From Irpex lacteus (taxonomy: Eukaryota; Basidiomycota; Agaricomycetes; Polyporales; Irpicaceae): a stretch of DNA of 64,000 nt. Under the pieces are notes generated by a model. The model worked only from the letters and a program-made list of their open reading frames with translations. It made no database searches and was not told where the DNA came from. Both the position numbers and the translations under genes were made by a program. Numbering within the stretch: the first letter of the stretch is position 1; every line of letters begins with the position of its first letter. Positions 1 through 11,270 of the stretch are shown here, piece by piece. Location: contig MQVO02000011.1 of NCBI GenBank assembly GCA_001986395.2, forward strand, positions 868,001 through 932,000, read 5' to 3'.

Positions 1-790
1 CGATGTTGAGGCCGCGAGAGACGAAGAAGTATTTGTAGTGGCGGCCTCGGCAGTTGAAACGTGCAGAAAAGTCGGGATGTACTGGTGACCAGGAGAGTAC
101 GCGTAATGTGGAGGGAAGGACACCGTTCAGAAGACTCACATAGTCGAACTCTGAGTGATTTTGAGTTGACGACGAGCCAGCCTGTGAGGGGTCGGGCAGA
201 GTGTTGTTTGTCGGGGCTTCGTCCCATCCACTCATCGCCGCCAGACTTTCGTCCAAGTCTGGTTCAAGCGCAGTTTCCGGCACAGCGTCCTCTTGTTCGA
301 CAGGCGGCGATGCATCTAAAGATGTCTCTGCCGATATAGCTGGTGCTCTCTGAGGATGACCCCCTTCTTTGCTCCTGATCCAGAAACTCACCACCTGCCC
401 GGCGGCACTGACCCCTCGATCCGTCCTTCCACATTTCTCCCAGCCATGACTGTCGAAGTCGCCCTCAGGATCGACCAGGCGGGTTCTAACCAGTGCCTCC
501 CACAAAGTCTCCTCTACTGTTGGTAGTGGTGTTACATCCTTTTGGTACTCCAGGCCATTATAGTATGTCCCATCATATGTGAACTTCAGAGCGATCTTGC
601 GTGTCGGATGGTCGGCGAACTTGAACACTTTTTGCGTTCGCGATGACCCTTCCGCCAACGACGGGATATCTCCAAGAGTGTCGCGTTGAGCTGGCGGGAG
701 ACCACGTCTCGCGTTCTTGAGCGTGTTCTCCAGCTTCAACAGATGTGCGACAAGCCGCTCCTTGGACCAGTCTTCGTACTTGTGACTCAT
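1..790 (-). CDS. PUS3: tRNA pseudouridine synthase Pus3/Deg1 (partial, 3' end beyond window)
   Basis: TruA-family enzyme that, in known Pus3/Deg1 proteins, makes pseudouridine at positions 38 and 39 of the tRNA anticodon arm. The frame is open without introns from an ATG at 788-790 to the window edge. It shows a coiled N-terminal segment beginning MSHKYEDWSKERL, the TruA opening KIALKFTYDGTYYNGLEYQ, and the catalytic-loop motif CGRTDRGVSAAGQVVSF in which Asp is the nucleophile. After an acidic, Ser/Pro-rich insert comes FNCRGRHYKYFF, a motif of the Pus3 branch rather than Pus1. About 263 residues are visible; the C-terminal part lies outside the window. It faces the leucyl-tRNA synthetase gene head-to-head with about 585 bp between the start codons. 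Family and branch are secure. The exact start is chosen as the first ATG before the conserved N-terminal helix. Confidence 0.93.
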   Translation of the reverse strand, partial: MSHKYEDWSKERLVAHLLKLENTLKNARRGLPPAQRDTLGDIPSLAEGSSRTQKVFKFADHPTRKIALKFTYDGTYYNGLEYQKDVTPLPTVEETLWEALVRTRLVDPEGDFDSHGWEKCGRTDRGVSAAGQVVSFWIRSKEGGHPQRAPAISAETSLDASPPVEQEDAVPETALEPDLDESLAAMSGWDEAPTNNTLPDPSQAGSSSTQNHSEFDYVSLLNGVLPSTLRVLSWSPVHPDFSARFNCRGRHYKYFFVSRGLNI

Positions 791-1375
791 TTTGCTTGAC
801 TTGCGGCTGAGAGAGGCGACAGTTCGAGTGAGGGGCCTAAATGCGTTGGAGGTTCTACGAGCGAAGGTGATCAGCATGCAAGATCGCTGCCACGACTCGA
901 TGCTCCTACATGGACGAGACAAGTTAGTATCCTGGTGGCTTTAGCAGGAAAATGGGCGAGTATACCATTCGGATCTGCCCTACTGATGTCATGCTCATAT
1001 ACGTACTCGTTTGTGGAACCTCAGAGCACTCGAATCTGCAAGTTTGCGAGCTTTAAGATATCGTAGAATAGAGGTGCTGTATTTGTGTGACGGGAAAAGA
1101 GGTCGTGCGCAATAAAACAGATTTCTATGATTATTTTCCGTACTCCGCATTATATTCTAATCTCCGACATAGTAAATAATCTTCAAATTACAACTCCGTC
1201 AATAGTTTATCTCTCTTCTGACGCCCATCTAATATGAGCACTTGACTCGAGCTGCAATCGATTGGGATGAAAATCACAGCTGTAATCCGACATTAAAACC
1301 ATTCTACGCCTCTTCACAAACCGCTTTGCTCTCCCAAGGAGCTGTACTATAATATTCCATCGTCCACTAGCTACG
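791..1375. promoter_or_regulatory. divergent promoter region between PUS3 and leucyl-tRNA synthetase
   Basis: The 585 bp between two divergent start codons must hold both promoters. It is AT-rich in the middle (about 1080-1200). No canonical TATA box stands out next to either start, as expected for constitutively expressed housekeeping genes. Joint regulation of the two tRNA-related genes is inference. Confidence 0.5.
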
Positions 1376-4300
1376 ATGACCACAACAGGTCCCATAGAGC
1401 TAGCACAGGTATGTCATCCGTGGCGGCGCTGAAAAGACATACTAATGGACAATATCTTTCGTCTTTCGTAGACTGCTAAGCGGGACTCTCTCCAAGAGCT
1501 CGAGAGAAAGTACCAAGCTCGCTGGGAGGCTGAGCGTATCTTCGAGGTCGAAGCACCCACCATCGAAGAGACCAAAGGTCTCACTCCTACACAAATTCAA
1601 GAAAAGTATCCAAAATGGTTTGGAAACACTCCCTTCCCGTACATGAACGGTTCTCTTCACTTGGGACACGCCTTTACGATTTCCAAGATCGAGTTCGCGT
1701 CAGGGTTCCAGAGGATGTTGGGAAAGAGGGTGCTGTTCCCTTACGGATTCCATGTGACGGGTATGCCCATCAAGGTGCGGTCGTGTGCCATCCAGTTGTC
1801 TCGAGATACTTACAGCTCGATAGGCCGCGGCAGACAAAATCGTTCGCGAAATTGAGCTATTCGGCGAAGACTTCTCCGGTTTCAGCTCGCAGGAGGAAGC
1901 CGCAAACCCACACCCCCATCCCGCACCTACAGCCACAGAGGACGACCCTGATCGTGCAGCCACCCAAGGTGCACCTGCACCTGCTACCGATAGCACCCCA
2001 GCCGCCGCTAAGCAATCTGAGGGTGCACGTGTCGACAAGGCAAAGAAGGGCAAGCAGGCTGCGAAAGCCACCGGTTTGCAATACCAATTCCAGATCATGG
2101 AGTCTATCGGCGTTCCTCGCGAGGAGATTAAGAAATTTGCGGACCCATACTACTGGCTGGAGTACTTCCCACCTATCTGTATCGTGCGTATGCAATTTGT
2201 CTTCGTCTGTATGCGCCATGCTGACCGCCTGTTCAGTCCGACCATGGGCTGTTCGGTACTCGTATTGACTGGCGTCGTTCTTTCCTGACCACGGATGCGA
2301 ACCCATATTACGACTCGTTCGTACGCTGGCAAATCAACCTCCTCTACCGTCTGCAGAAGATCAAGTTCGGCGAGCGGTATACCATCTACTCTCCCAAAGA
2401 TGGACAGCCATGTATGGACCACGACCGTTCGGAGGGTGAGGCGTTGGGACCACAAGAGTACACGCTTATCAAGATGCCCGTCATCGAGTTCTCGCCCTCG
2501 AGCAAGGCCATCTTCGACGCCGCCAAGGACAAGTTAAACGGACGTAAAGTCAGCTTGGTTGCAGCAACTCTCAGACCCGAGACCATGTACGGCCAGACAA
2601 ACTGCTTCGTTTCGCCCCTGCTCGACTATGGTGTCTTTGCGATCAACGATCAGGAGGCCTTTGTCTGCACGCTTCGTAGTGCACGTAATATGGCGTTCCA
2701 GGGCAACTCTGCTGAGAAGGGCAAGGTCACGCAACTGCTCGAGATCAACGGAAAGGACCTCATTGGTACCAAGGTCGGCGCACCGTTCTGCCTCGTCAAC
2801 AACGGCGAGGTCTATGTCCTCCCTATGGAGAGCATCTTGCCCACCAAGGTCAGTTATATTCCGTACATAACATGTTATATGTACCTGACGTCCAGTTGAT
2901 AGGGTACTGGTGTCGTGACATCCGTCCCCTCCGACTCTCCGGACGACTATGCCACTCTCATGGACCTGCGCAAGAAAGCCGACTTCTACAAGATCGACCC
3001 GAAGTGGGCCTCATTCGATCCCTTGCCCGTCATCAGCACCCCCACCTACGGCGAGATGACTGCCCCCGCCCTCGTCCAGAAGCTTAAGATCAACAGTCCC
3101 AAGGACGCGAAGCAACTTGCTGAGGCTAAGGAGATCGCGTACAAGGAGGGCTTCTATAACGGCACGATGCTCGTGGGCGAGTTCAAGGGTCTGTCGGTAC
3201 AAGATGCGAAGCCCAAGGTTCGCGAGAGCATGATCCAGAAGGGTGGTGCTTTGGCGTATGCTGAGCCTGAGGGCAACGTTGTCAGCAGGAGTGGTGACGA
3301 GTGTGTCGTTGCTCTCATGGACCAGTGGTACCTCGACTACGGAGAGCCGGTTTGGAGAGCGGAAGCTGAGAAGTAGGTGGCATGTTTCCTCTGTGCTTTA
3401 TGTTTCTCACCGACGGCGGTAGGCTCCTCGCGAAGATGGAGACGTACAACGCTGAAACGAGAAATGGCTTCGAGGGTGTTCTTGCATGGCTGAACAAGTG
3501 GGCCTGTGCCCGTACGTACGGTCTTGGCTCCAAGATTCCTTGGGATCCTCAGTTCCTTGTCGAGAGTTTGAGTGACTCGACCATCTACATGGCATACTAC
3601 ACTGTCGCTCACTACTTGCACGGTAAGAACAGTATACTGCTTCTCGATTCTATTCTCTTACGCTGTTTGCGTAGGCAACCTTACCGGTACCCAGCCCGGT
3701 CTTCTACCCATCAAGCCCGAGCAAATGACAGACCAAGTTTGGGAGCATATCTTCCGCGATGGCCCTCTCCCTACGGACTCCGACATCCCTAAGGAGCACC
3801 TCGCCCAACTGCAACATTCCTTCAACTACTTCTACCCCTTCGACATCCGCTCCTCCGGAAAGGATCTCATCCCCAACCACTTGACCTTCTGTCTCTACAA
3901 CCACGCCGCCCTCTTCCCCGAATCGAAATGGCCTCTCAGTATCCGTACGAACGGACACTTGATGTTGAACGGCCAGAAGATGTCCAAATCCAAGGGCAAC
4001 ACCCTCACGATGAGGCAGGGTATCGAGAAATTCGGTGCTGGCGCGACGAGGCTGACATTGGCTGATGCTGGTGACGGTATCGAGGACGCCAACTTCGATG
4101 AGAAGACCGCGAATGCCAGTATCTTGCGTCTGTACACTTTGATCAACTGGTGTGAGGAGCAGGAGAGGGAAAAGAGCAAGTTGAGGTCTGGCGAGAAGAA
4201 CTTCCACGATAAGGTCTTCGAGGAGGAGATCAAGGAGCTGATCAACACGACGTTCAAGCACTACGACGCGTAAGTTCTTAACGTTCATTTGTAACTCCAG

Positions 4301-5162
4301 TCAGGTCGTCTAACTGTTCACTCTATCAGCTACAATTATAAGGACGCACTGAAGTACGGCTTCTACGAGCTCCAGTCTGCCCGTGACTGGTATCGTGAGG
4401 TTACTTCCGACGTTGGAATGCACGCTGATCTCGTTCTCTACTGGATCCGCATCTCCGCTCTCCTTGTCCTCCCCATCGCGCCTCATTTCTCCGAGCACAT
4501 CTGGACAGAAATTCTCAAGGAACCGAAGTCCGTTCAGCACGCTCTCTGGCCCACACCGTCAACGCCACCCGATCATACGATCTTGGACGCTGGTGCATAC
4601 GTCCGGAGCACGTTGAAGAGCATGCGTGATGCCGAAGTCACTCTGCTGAAGAAGATGGGTAAGGCCAAGGGCCCGGCTGCGACGTACGATCCTAAGAAGC
4701 CTCGGAGTATCCGCGTGTACGTTGCGACGTCATTCCCTGAGTGGCAGGACAAGTGTGTACAGGTCGTCAAGGAAGCGTATGACCAGGAGAAGGACAAGGT
4801 GGACGATGTTCAAGTGAGGAGTTTGCTGACCGAGCGAGGTCTCATCAAGGACAAGCGTGCGATGCCGTTTGTTCAGGCGTTCAAGGTGGGTTCCTTTCGA
4901 CTTAACCGCTTGCTGGATGGTATACTGACTGTGCCTGCAGAAACGTATATCCCAATTCGGCGCGACTACAGCTTTCAACCGAACGGTTCCCTTCTCTGAA
5001 GTCGAGGTCCTGAACGAAATTGCTCCCTATTTGAAGAAGTCGCTGAACCTCGTCAACGTCGAAGTATACTTGGCAGATCAAGCAAAGGACAAGGGATTCT
5101 CAGCTTCTATCATTGAGAGTGCTGAACCGGGGTCACCGGCTTTCGAGTACTGGAATGTTTAG
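1376..5162 (+). CDS. CDC60: cytosolic leucyl-tRNA synthetase
   Basis: Class Ia synthetase that charges tRNA-Leu with leucine in the cytosol. Nine exons read as 1116 aa: 1376-1408, 1472-1774, 1824-2183, 2237-2848, 2903-3372, 3423-3622, 3675-4269, 4330-4885, 4941-5162. All introns are GT-AG and 49-63 nt. The HIGH motif is HLGH in [14 protein letters not shown]. The CP1 editing domain carries [11 protein letters not shown]. The KMSKS motif is intact in [12 protein letters not shown], and the C-terminal extension ends EYWNV. Size and motif order match eukaryotic cytosolic LeuRS, not the shorter mitochondrial enzyme. Between HIGH and the editing domain there is a low-complexity Ala/Pro/His-rich linker (about 1885-2070) longer than the core family needs. 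The first exon encodes only 11 residues. The call is very secure; the start rests on the tiny first exon and a clean donor. Confidence 0.96.
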
Positions 5163-5203
5163 ACGGTCGAGCGTGTAGTAGTATCACAGCAAGCTGCTTT
5201 AGA

Positions 5204-5209
5204 AATAAA
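5204..5209 (+). terminator. AATAAA polyadenylation signal of leucyl-tRNA synthetase
   Basis: A perfect AATAAA lies 42 nt after the stop codon. It is the only canonical signal seen directly behind this gene. Confidence 0.5.
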
Positions 5210-5677
5210 ATCACATTTCCTCAAGGTTTCGGTGCCTGATCAGTGCAAGCAGCGTCCATGGCAGTGGTGAGTAGTGCAGTAGTCATCCAAAAATGGTACG
5301 TGTAGCCCTGTTTCGACCAGTGTCACATGCTAAACACCCATAACTAGATCTCATAGAGCACGCTCATTGTCAAGTACCAACTTCATTGTGAACCATCCAC
5401 CAAGGACCATGTGTCCATACGTGCACGTTTGTGCGGAAATGCTGAGAATCACATCCCCATCTCTTCTATATTATTCGATCCACATGCTCACTTATACCGA
5501 CTCACACAGGCTGTCATCATGCTCTTGCCACAACATGGCCTTATATTGGTACTCTGGAGCCAGGGGCAAGGAATGCGACTCATTTCTTCTTACGTATCGC
5601 CGTTTATCCCAGTGTCTTGTTCAGTGAAAGCCGCATTAACATGAATCCCCACGAACGTGCCCGGTTTCTCGAAGCGA

Positions 5678-5684
5678 TATAAAA
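5678..5684 (+). promoter_or_regulatory. TATA box of SurE-like gene 1
   Basis: A perfect TATAAAA lies 51 nt upstream of the ATG at 5735. It lies inside an alternative in-frame extension beginning at an ATG at 5657, which argues that translation starts at 5735, where a signal peptide begins. Confidence 0.65.
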
Positions 5685-5734
5685 GCAGTCAGGTGAGTCC
5701 ATTACCTATACAACCTTCGCTTCTCGTGTGGGCT

Positions 5735-6957
5735 ATGATATCGTTCACAACCTACCAGATAGTAGTGCTTGCTTCACTCGTTGGCATCGCGCACTGCCAG
5801 ACCAAAGTCGTTTTAACCAATGACGATGGGTGGGCAGTTGCACAGATCCGAGCACAAAATGACGCCCTGAAAGCTGCTGGATATAACGTACGTTTTCATC
5901 TTTATGACGTACGATATCGATGTCGCTAAGGTGTTACGCATTATGCAACGTAGGTCATCCTCTCTGCTCCTGCTGAGAATCAATCGGGAACCGGCTCCAA
6001 ATCTGCTACGCCCACGCCGCTCACAGAGCCCTGCCAATTTGACAGTTGCCCTGCCGGGTCGCCTGCGGAGGGCTTCAACGCTAGCGATCGTAAGTTCCTA
6101 TTATGTAGAGCAAGAAGTACACGTTGACTTATCCTCACACAGCTCGCTTGAACTATGTCAACGCGTTCCCGTAAGTTTTGAGCTGCAAGAAATCCAATCA
6201 GGGAGATTTAAACGGACTAGTGTCGACGCTGTGAGGTATGGTATCCAGACCTTGGGTCCTAAATTCTTCGGTTCTGCCCCAGATTTTGTCGTATCTGGTC
6301 CCAACATTGGCTGTAAGCATTACTCCGGCTTTGACACAGGTATTACCATTCTAACGGCAGATTCTCCAGTTAATCTTGGCCCAGGAGTGTCGGGTTCAGG
6401 AACTGTGTAGGTCCACCCAACAAGGTATATGATATAGGTCCCTCCCTCGCTAACTGTACAACCTGATTCACAGCGGTGCAGCAAGCGAAGCAGCTCTTGA
6501 AGGTATTCCGGCTATCGCGGTCTCGGGAGAGTCTACCTCATCTGAATCGTATACCATCCTCGAAAGCGATCCCAATTCGCTCGACTCACTCGCATCCAAG
6601 GTTAATTCACAATTGACCGTTAAGCTCGTGAATGCACTTCTTGCCTCTCCAGCACGTCCGGTCCTGCCTAGCAATACCATTCTGAACATCAACCTCTCGC
6701 CAGCACTGCTGTGCTCGTCTGCAGACGAATACAAGTTCATACTCACTAGGCTCCTTCCTGACCCATTTCATCTCGCCACGGATGTCAGCACTTGCGGTAC
6801 TTCTCATCTCCCTGACGAGATTACCACCATGATCAAGACCGTTGGCGGATGTCATGTTACCGTCAGCGTCGTTGATGCCACTACCAAGAGTGACGTAGAT
6901 GCGACTAGGCAGGCGGTGGTACTCAACAGATTATCAAGCATACTTTCTTGTTTGTAG
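5735..6957 (+). CDS. secreted SurE-family phosphatase/5'-nucleotidase, tandem copy 1
   Basis: SurE proteins are metal-dependent phosphatases acting on nucleoside monophosphates and other phosphoesters. Six exons (5735-5887, 5954-6089, 6143-6170, 6221-6312, 6370-6406, 6474-6957) give 309 aa. The mature protein opens with KVVLTNDDGWAVAQIRA, whose NDDG holds the metal-binding acidic pair. Then come LSAPAENQSGTGS, SGPNIG and GVSGSGTVGAA, the order seen across SurE. The N-terminus MISFTTYQIVVLASLVGIAHC is a classical signal peptide, so the product is probably secreted or vacuolar, unlike bacterial cytosolic SurE. The C-terminal half has paired cysteines consistent with an extracellular protein. 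A close paralogue with identical intron positions follows at 7270. Family assignment is firm; the substrate is unknown. Confidence 0.9.
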
Positions 6958-7269
6958 ACATCCTCTAACTTCCTGCACAATGTACATTAACGTACTATTT
7001 CCATGGAATGAAAAACAGCCACGATCGTACCATGTTGAAATCCGACTGGCAGAACGGAAAAGTCTGATTCATCAAGGTATCAGGCACCCAAGTCACGGCG
7101 CTCGATTGACTGTACACTTATAAGAGTATCGTCACGCTCCATAGGGTGCCAGTCGATTGCAACTGCAGACGTGCGCCTGTGGTTCTCAGCGTTTTGACTA
7201 CCGACGGTAACCGACCACCATCAGCACACTTAACAGAACACTTTGAAGCACAACTAAACTTTGACCTTG
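6958..7269. other. intergenic between the two SurE-like genes
   Basis: This is 312 bp with no gene. A TTATAAGAG at about 7117 could be a TATA element, but it lies about 150 bp before the chosen ATG of copy 2, so an unseen upstream exon of copy 2 is possible. Confidence 0.35.
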
Positions 7270-8527
7270 ATGCTACTTCCATTTACATATTTACAGGCAT
7301 TCCAGGTTCTGAGCTCTCTATTACTTTCTAGTGCTCCAGACCGTCCCACAAAGGTGGTTTTAACCAATGACGATGGGTGGGCAGTCGCGCAAATTCGTGC
7401 ACAGTATGACGCCCTGAAGGCGTCCGGATACAATGTGCGTATAAGTATATGCGTCTCTTCTCATAAAATGTGACAATTCAGACTAATGCTAAAACGGCCC
7501 TTTTCAACACGTAGACGATTCTTTCTGCTCCTGCTGATAACCAATCTGGTACTGGCTCGCGCTCGACAACTCCTCGCCCGCTCACCAAGCCTTGTCAGTT
7601 CGGCACATGTCCTATAGGCTCGCCCGCAGAAGGATTCAATAGTAGTGATCGTAAGTCTACATTGTGTAGTGTTGCAGAATTCGCTAAACTGCTGGTATCC
7701 AGCATACCTAAACTACGTCAACGCCTATCCGTAAGTGGTGACGAGACCAATGTTTGGTGTCAATGTAACGATACCTGAATAGAGTCGACGCCGTCCGATT
7801 CGGATTACAGACTTTGAGCTCGAAGCTCTTCGATTCTGCGCCTGATTTCGTTGTATCCGGTCCTAACATAGGCAGTGAGTCGGATCTTCAGATGCCAATA
7901 TATCCGCATAGAAAGGCTCACAGTTTGAAAATTTAACTAGATAATCTCGGTTTAGGCATATGGGGATCGGGAACGGTGTGAGTATTGCTATAGTAGCTTC
8001 GTATGAGACACACAATTATTCACTGACTCCACCCATTGTCTCACAGCGGTGCTGCTTGTGAAGCAGCCAAACAGAATATCCCAGCTATCGCAGTTTCTGG
8101 GCGGTCGACGTCTTCCGTGTCTTATACAACTCTCGAGAGCGACCCAAACTCACGCGCTACCCGGGCTGCTCTCATCAACTCCAGACTGACAGTGAAGCTC
8201 CTTGATGCTTTCTTTACTTCAACTTCACGTCCCATTCTCCCAACAAACACCATAGTTAACGTGAACTTTTCGCCAGCAGAGAACTGCCCAAGCCCGGACG
8301 ACTACAAGTTCGTGTTTACCAGGCTTCTATCGGACCCTCTCCATCTCGCCACCGATGTGTCTACATGTGGTACCAATCATCTTCCGGACGAGACTTCTGT
8401 TATTAAGGGCCATGCTGGGTGCTATGCAACTGTCACCGTTGTTAATGCTCTTACGAAACTAGATGTCGCTGCATCGGTGCAAGCGGAAGTACTTAATAGA
8501 TTGTCGAATATGTTATCTTGTGTTTGA
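7270..8527 (+). CDS. secreted SurE-family phosphatase/5'-nucleotidase, tandem copy 2
   Basis: Second copy of the SurE pair. Exons 7270-7434, 7515-7650, 7703-7730, 7783-7874, 7941-7977 and 8047-8527 give 312 aa. Exons 2-5 have exactly the lengths of copy 1 (136, 28, 92, 37 nt), which shows descent by tandem duplication. The same motifs are present: KVVLTNDDGWAVAQIRA, LSAPADNQSGTGS, SGPNIG and WGSGTVGAA. The hydrophobic N-terminus (MLLPFTYLQAFQVLSSLLL) looks like a signal peptide, but it differs from that of copy 1. The segment before the NDDG motif contains a possible splice acceptor near 7300, so the first exon is less certain than the rest. The stop lies 7 bp before a Helitron-like terminus. 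Catalytic residues appear intact, so both copies should be active. Confidence 0.87.
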
Positions 8528-8533
8528 GTTGTA

Positions 8534-9069
8534 CTAGCAATCACCCGTGCGCTGCACGGGAATTAGAATTAGAAGATGCAGAGGGTCATGATCACGGTGT
8601 TCTTTACGTCGACGTAGACAGAGGAGAATAAATACCGCGCCCATCCCTGGTGGCCTCCGCGCCTTCGGCGCTTCGGCCAGCAGTGACAGGCGCGCCCTAT
8701 TTTCGACAGTGTCACAGTAAGTACAGTATGTCGGAAGCTAAAGATGTTCTGAATTCGAAGAGGGAGCAGTAACCAATCCTTTCTACATTAATAAGAAACA
8801 TATTCTACGTAGTGGAAGCGGACGATGTCGATGAAGCGGCGTGAAGCTGAAGTGAAGCTCGAAGGCGAAGGCGAAAGAACATTCTGGACGCAGAGTGCCC
8901 AATCGGAATGTGTGTTTGTCTCTATCCAATGAGAAGACGTGTTTATCTCGACGTGTCAGCCAATGAAGAAGCCGGAAAGTCGACGCGGTGGAGCGACCGC
9001 GTTTCTCTTTATAATAAAGAGGATGGAGACGAGCTGGGTTTTGCTACTATTACATTATAATAAAACTAG
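8534..9069 (-). mobile_element. putative non-autonomous Helitron
   Basis: On the minus strand a perfect 7-bp stem with a 3-nt loop (CCCGTGC-loop-GCACGGG, 8544-8560) is followed six bases later by CTAG (8537-8534) and then T. That is the Helitron 3'-end signature: hairpin, then CTRR, inserted before T. On the same strand the far end at about 8890-9070 is AT-rich and rich in short GACACGT and CATTGG motifs, as is common near Helitron 5' ends. I cannot see an unambiguous 5' TC terminus, so the right border (about 9069) is inferred. A GC-rich stem-forming stretch at 8660-8695 lies inside. There is no coding capacity. Confidence 0.4.
8544..8560 (-). repeat. perfect hairpin, 7-bp stem with 3-nt loop
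   Basis: Arms CCCGTGC (8544-8550) and GCACGGG (8554-8560) are exact complements around a GCT loop. It sits 17 bp after the stop of SurE copy 2. Read alone it could be a transcript hairpin; with the adjoining CTAG it reads as a Helitron 3' terminus. Confidence 0.75.
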
Positions 9070-9085
9070 TATTTATCTTTTCCAA

Positions 9086-9178
9086 GGCACTATAGCCAAG
9101 TGGTTACGGCGGTTGATTCGAATCTGATCGATTATCAACTCCTCTTTGAGGGCGCAGGTTCAAATCCTGCTGGTGTCG
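9086..9178 (+). tRNA. tRNA-Ser(CGA) with 11-nt intron
   Basis: The acceptor arm (9086-9092 with 9171-9177) pairs fully, allowing two G-U pairs, and the discriminator is G at 9178 as in serine tRNAs. D arm GCC/GGC, anticodon stem GTTGA/TCAAC (9112-9116, 9135-9139), a long variable arm CCTC/GAGG, and T arm GCAGG/CCTGC are present. The anticodon CGA is at 9119-9121. An 11-nt intron (9123-9133) sits after position 37, the canonical site, and contains TCG able to pair with the anticodon. A short T-rich run follows as a Pol III terminator. It reads UCG codons. Confidence 0.9.
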
Positions 9179-9279
9179 TTTTGTTATCACATGGTGTCAC
9201 GTTCTACGGTGCTACGTCTACAGATGTTAACAACGCTTTTGCGATAGTAACATGTTGTAGGCCACATATATGGAATAGG

Positions 9280-11270
9280 TCAAATGCTCGACATCTGAAT
9301 CTCCTCCGTCGCCTCCTTCACCTCCCGAATGCGCTGCTCATCCAACTTTCGTCGTGTCTGTTTTCCCTCTATACCAAACACTAGTGAAGTTACAGCCAGT
9401 GTAAGGGCGCCCTGCAGAACGAAGGCCCGATGCATATTGAAAGGGGGGCTAGCGTTAGGGCCCGCACGTAGAGCATTCTCGACTTTAGTAAAATAGACTT
9501 ATAAGTAAACGCCTCAAAAAAGCAAGAGATCCGGTTGAACTCACCTAATACAAGGATGACAGTCATAAGACTACCTCTATAACGCCACATAAGTATGATG
9601 ATTCACACGTTGTATCGTCACGCTCAGACTAGTAATATACGCACGCAGACCATAGACAGGCAGTGCTGCCATCCGCATTACGCGTAACTTCTACCGCAAG
9701 TTCGAGGGCTGCAGGCAGTATTGGTAACGATAACCCGCCTATGAGGGCGTTGATGGCAAACAGCGCTCCAGAATTATGCGGTTTCACTGTGTAATTGCGT
9801 TAGTGGGTTGAGGTGTGACATAACAAGTGGGTAGAAACAGACCTGCCCATATCATTGACAACCACAGTACGCCCAGGCTCGGACAAGCCACTTTGAGGGT
9901 AAGCGCAAGATGATTCGTGAGCACACGATCAAAGAGGGGAGCTGTGACACCGGCCATGACGAGCCCGACGATGAGGAGTGTGGCACCAAATAACCCAGAA
10001 GCACCGCTCGAGTAGCCATACGGTTGCTACATATTCCGGTTAGCGGGTTTTTTTCACAACATTCCAATTGAACAGCCTTACAAAGCGCTCTGCGGTGAGG
10101 AGTGAGGAGGATGTCACGCTGATAACTGTCATGAGCTCAGGTACTCTGAGACGAGTATGGACTCTGACAAAGGCACTTACACGCCGACAAGGACACCAAA
10201 GAGAGCAATCAGTAGGAAGAAGTCCGTCCGTTCGCGTACGGTCATGTAAGAACGTTTATCCTTTAATTCGCGGCCAGCGAGAGCCCGAATCAGAGACATA
10301 GGAGACGGCCTCTCATGGGTCGCAGCATGAGCTAGGATAGGCTTTGTCAGTGCATGTACGTCAAGCATTCAAAAGGGCGAAGGAAGACTAACTGGGCGGA
10401 GTGGGCGGTGCCTCTGACATCAACAACGCAACAGGTACCGTACACGTACATATTATAGCCAGCACAAGTATTGAGGTTTGCACGGTGCCTACCCGAGGCG
10501 AGATAATTTGTGCTATAGCTGAGCCCAAAGGGTGCGCTACGCTGAGAATCATCGTGGCGGTCGTGCGACTCTTTAGGCCAAACCACGTTTCGGAGAAGGA
10601 TGGACCTATGACCTGGAACATTGGCTGCGCGGCACCGGCCAGTATTTGTCCAAGCATTAGGAGGCCGAGCGACCCACTCGCTGAGAGGCTTCTTGCAGTA
10701 CCTGCATACCTAACCCAGGCAGAAACGACCAGCAAAGTAGATCCTACATAACACTAACATTAATTGAGTAAGGACAGTACTGAATGCTTGTGGATGGCGT
10801 ACCGTCATGCGCACACCCAACCTCTTGCGTACCAACACAGCTGCGATCGACGCAGGGATAACGGTGAGAGTGAGCACACTGCCAAACCAATTGACCTGTC
10901 CGAGAGTGAAGCCAAACTCGTGTGCCGCTGAAACGCAAAATCATCTCAGAGACGTCAAGTGGCCGTAAGAAAGTAGTTAACTTACTGTCGTTTGCAATTG
11001 GGCCGAACCAGACAGATGAGAACCCTCCTACGATGTTTAGGACGACCTAAAGGTCAGGATCTGAATCAGTATAATATATTACATACAAGCTGCAAGACCT
11101 ACCAATGCAAAAAGCCCGACAAAGCGCTGCTTGTAGAGACGATAGGCAGGCTCTGTGATAGTCTGCGTCACGGTCACTCCTTCAGAGTAGCCCTCTACCG
11201 ATCCGGCATAGACCACAACTTGAATGGGAGGGGACTTATTGTCCTTGCAGTCGTGGATGGACTCGGACAT
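9280..11270 (-). CDS. FLVCR-like MFS transporter, tandem copy A
   Basis: Major facilitator of the FLVCR/DIRC2 type; animal members carry heme, choline or ethanolamine, and the fungal substrate is unknown. Ten exons give roughly 510 aa from ATG 11268-11270 to TGA 9280-9282. The first transmembrane exon reads RLYKQRFVGLFAL, then VVLNIVGGFSSVWFGPIAND. GQVNWFGSVLTLTVIPAS follows, with loop motif RKRLGVRM and AWVRYAG. The family hallmark GQILAGAAQPMFQ and then ETWFGLKSRTTATMI is in the sixth-helix region. The C-terminal half carries DALRAG-like ENALRAGPNASPPFNMHR and a charged tail ending QMSSI. An acceptor TTATCAG at about 10120 is shared by both copies and keeps frame. Copy B lies directly upstream in the same orientation. 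Family placement rests on motif recall, not a search. Confidence 0.82.

Larger units (their letters stand above)
5163..5734. other. intergenic: 3' UTR of LeuRS and promoter of SurE-like gene 1
   Basis: Apart from the AATAAA near the left end and the TATA box near the right end, I see no gene here. The short open frames show no family motif or splice structure. Confidence 0.5.

Noticed and set aside
5657..5734. Upstream in-frame ATG of SurE copy 1
   Set aside because: The TATA box lies downstream of it, and the signal peptide begins at 5735.
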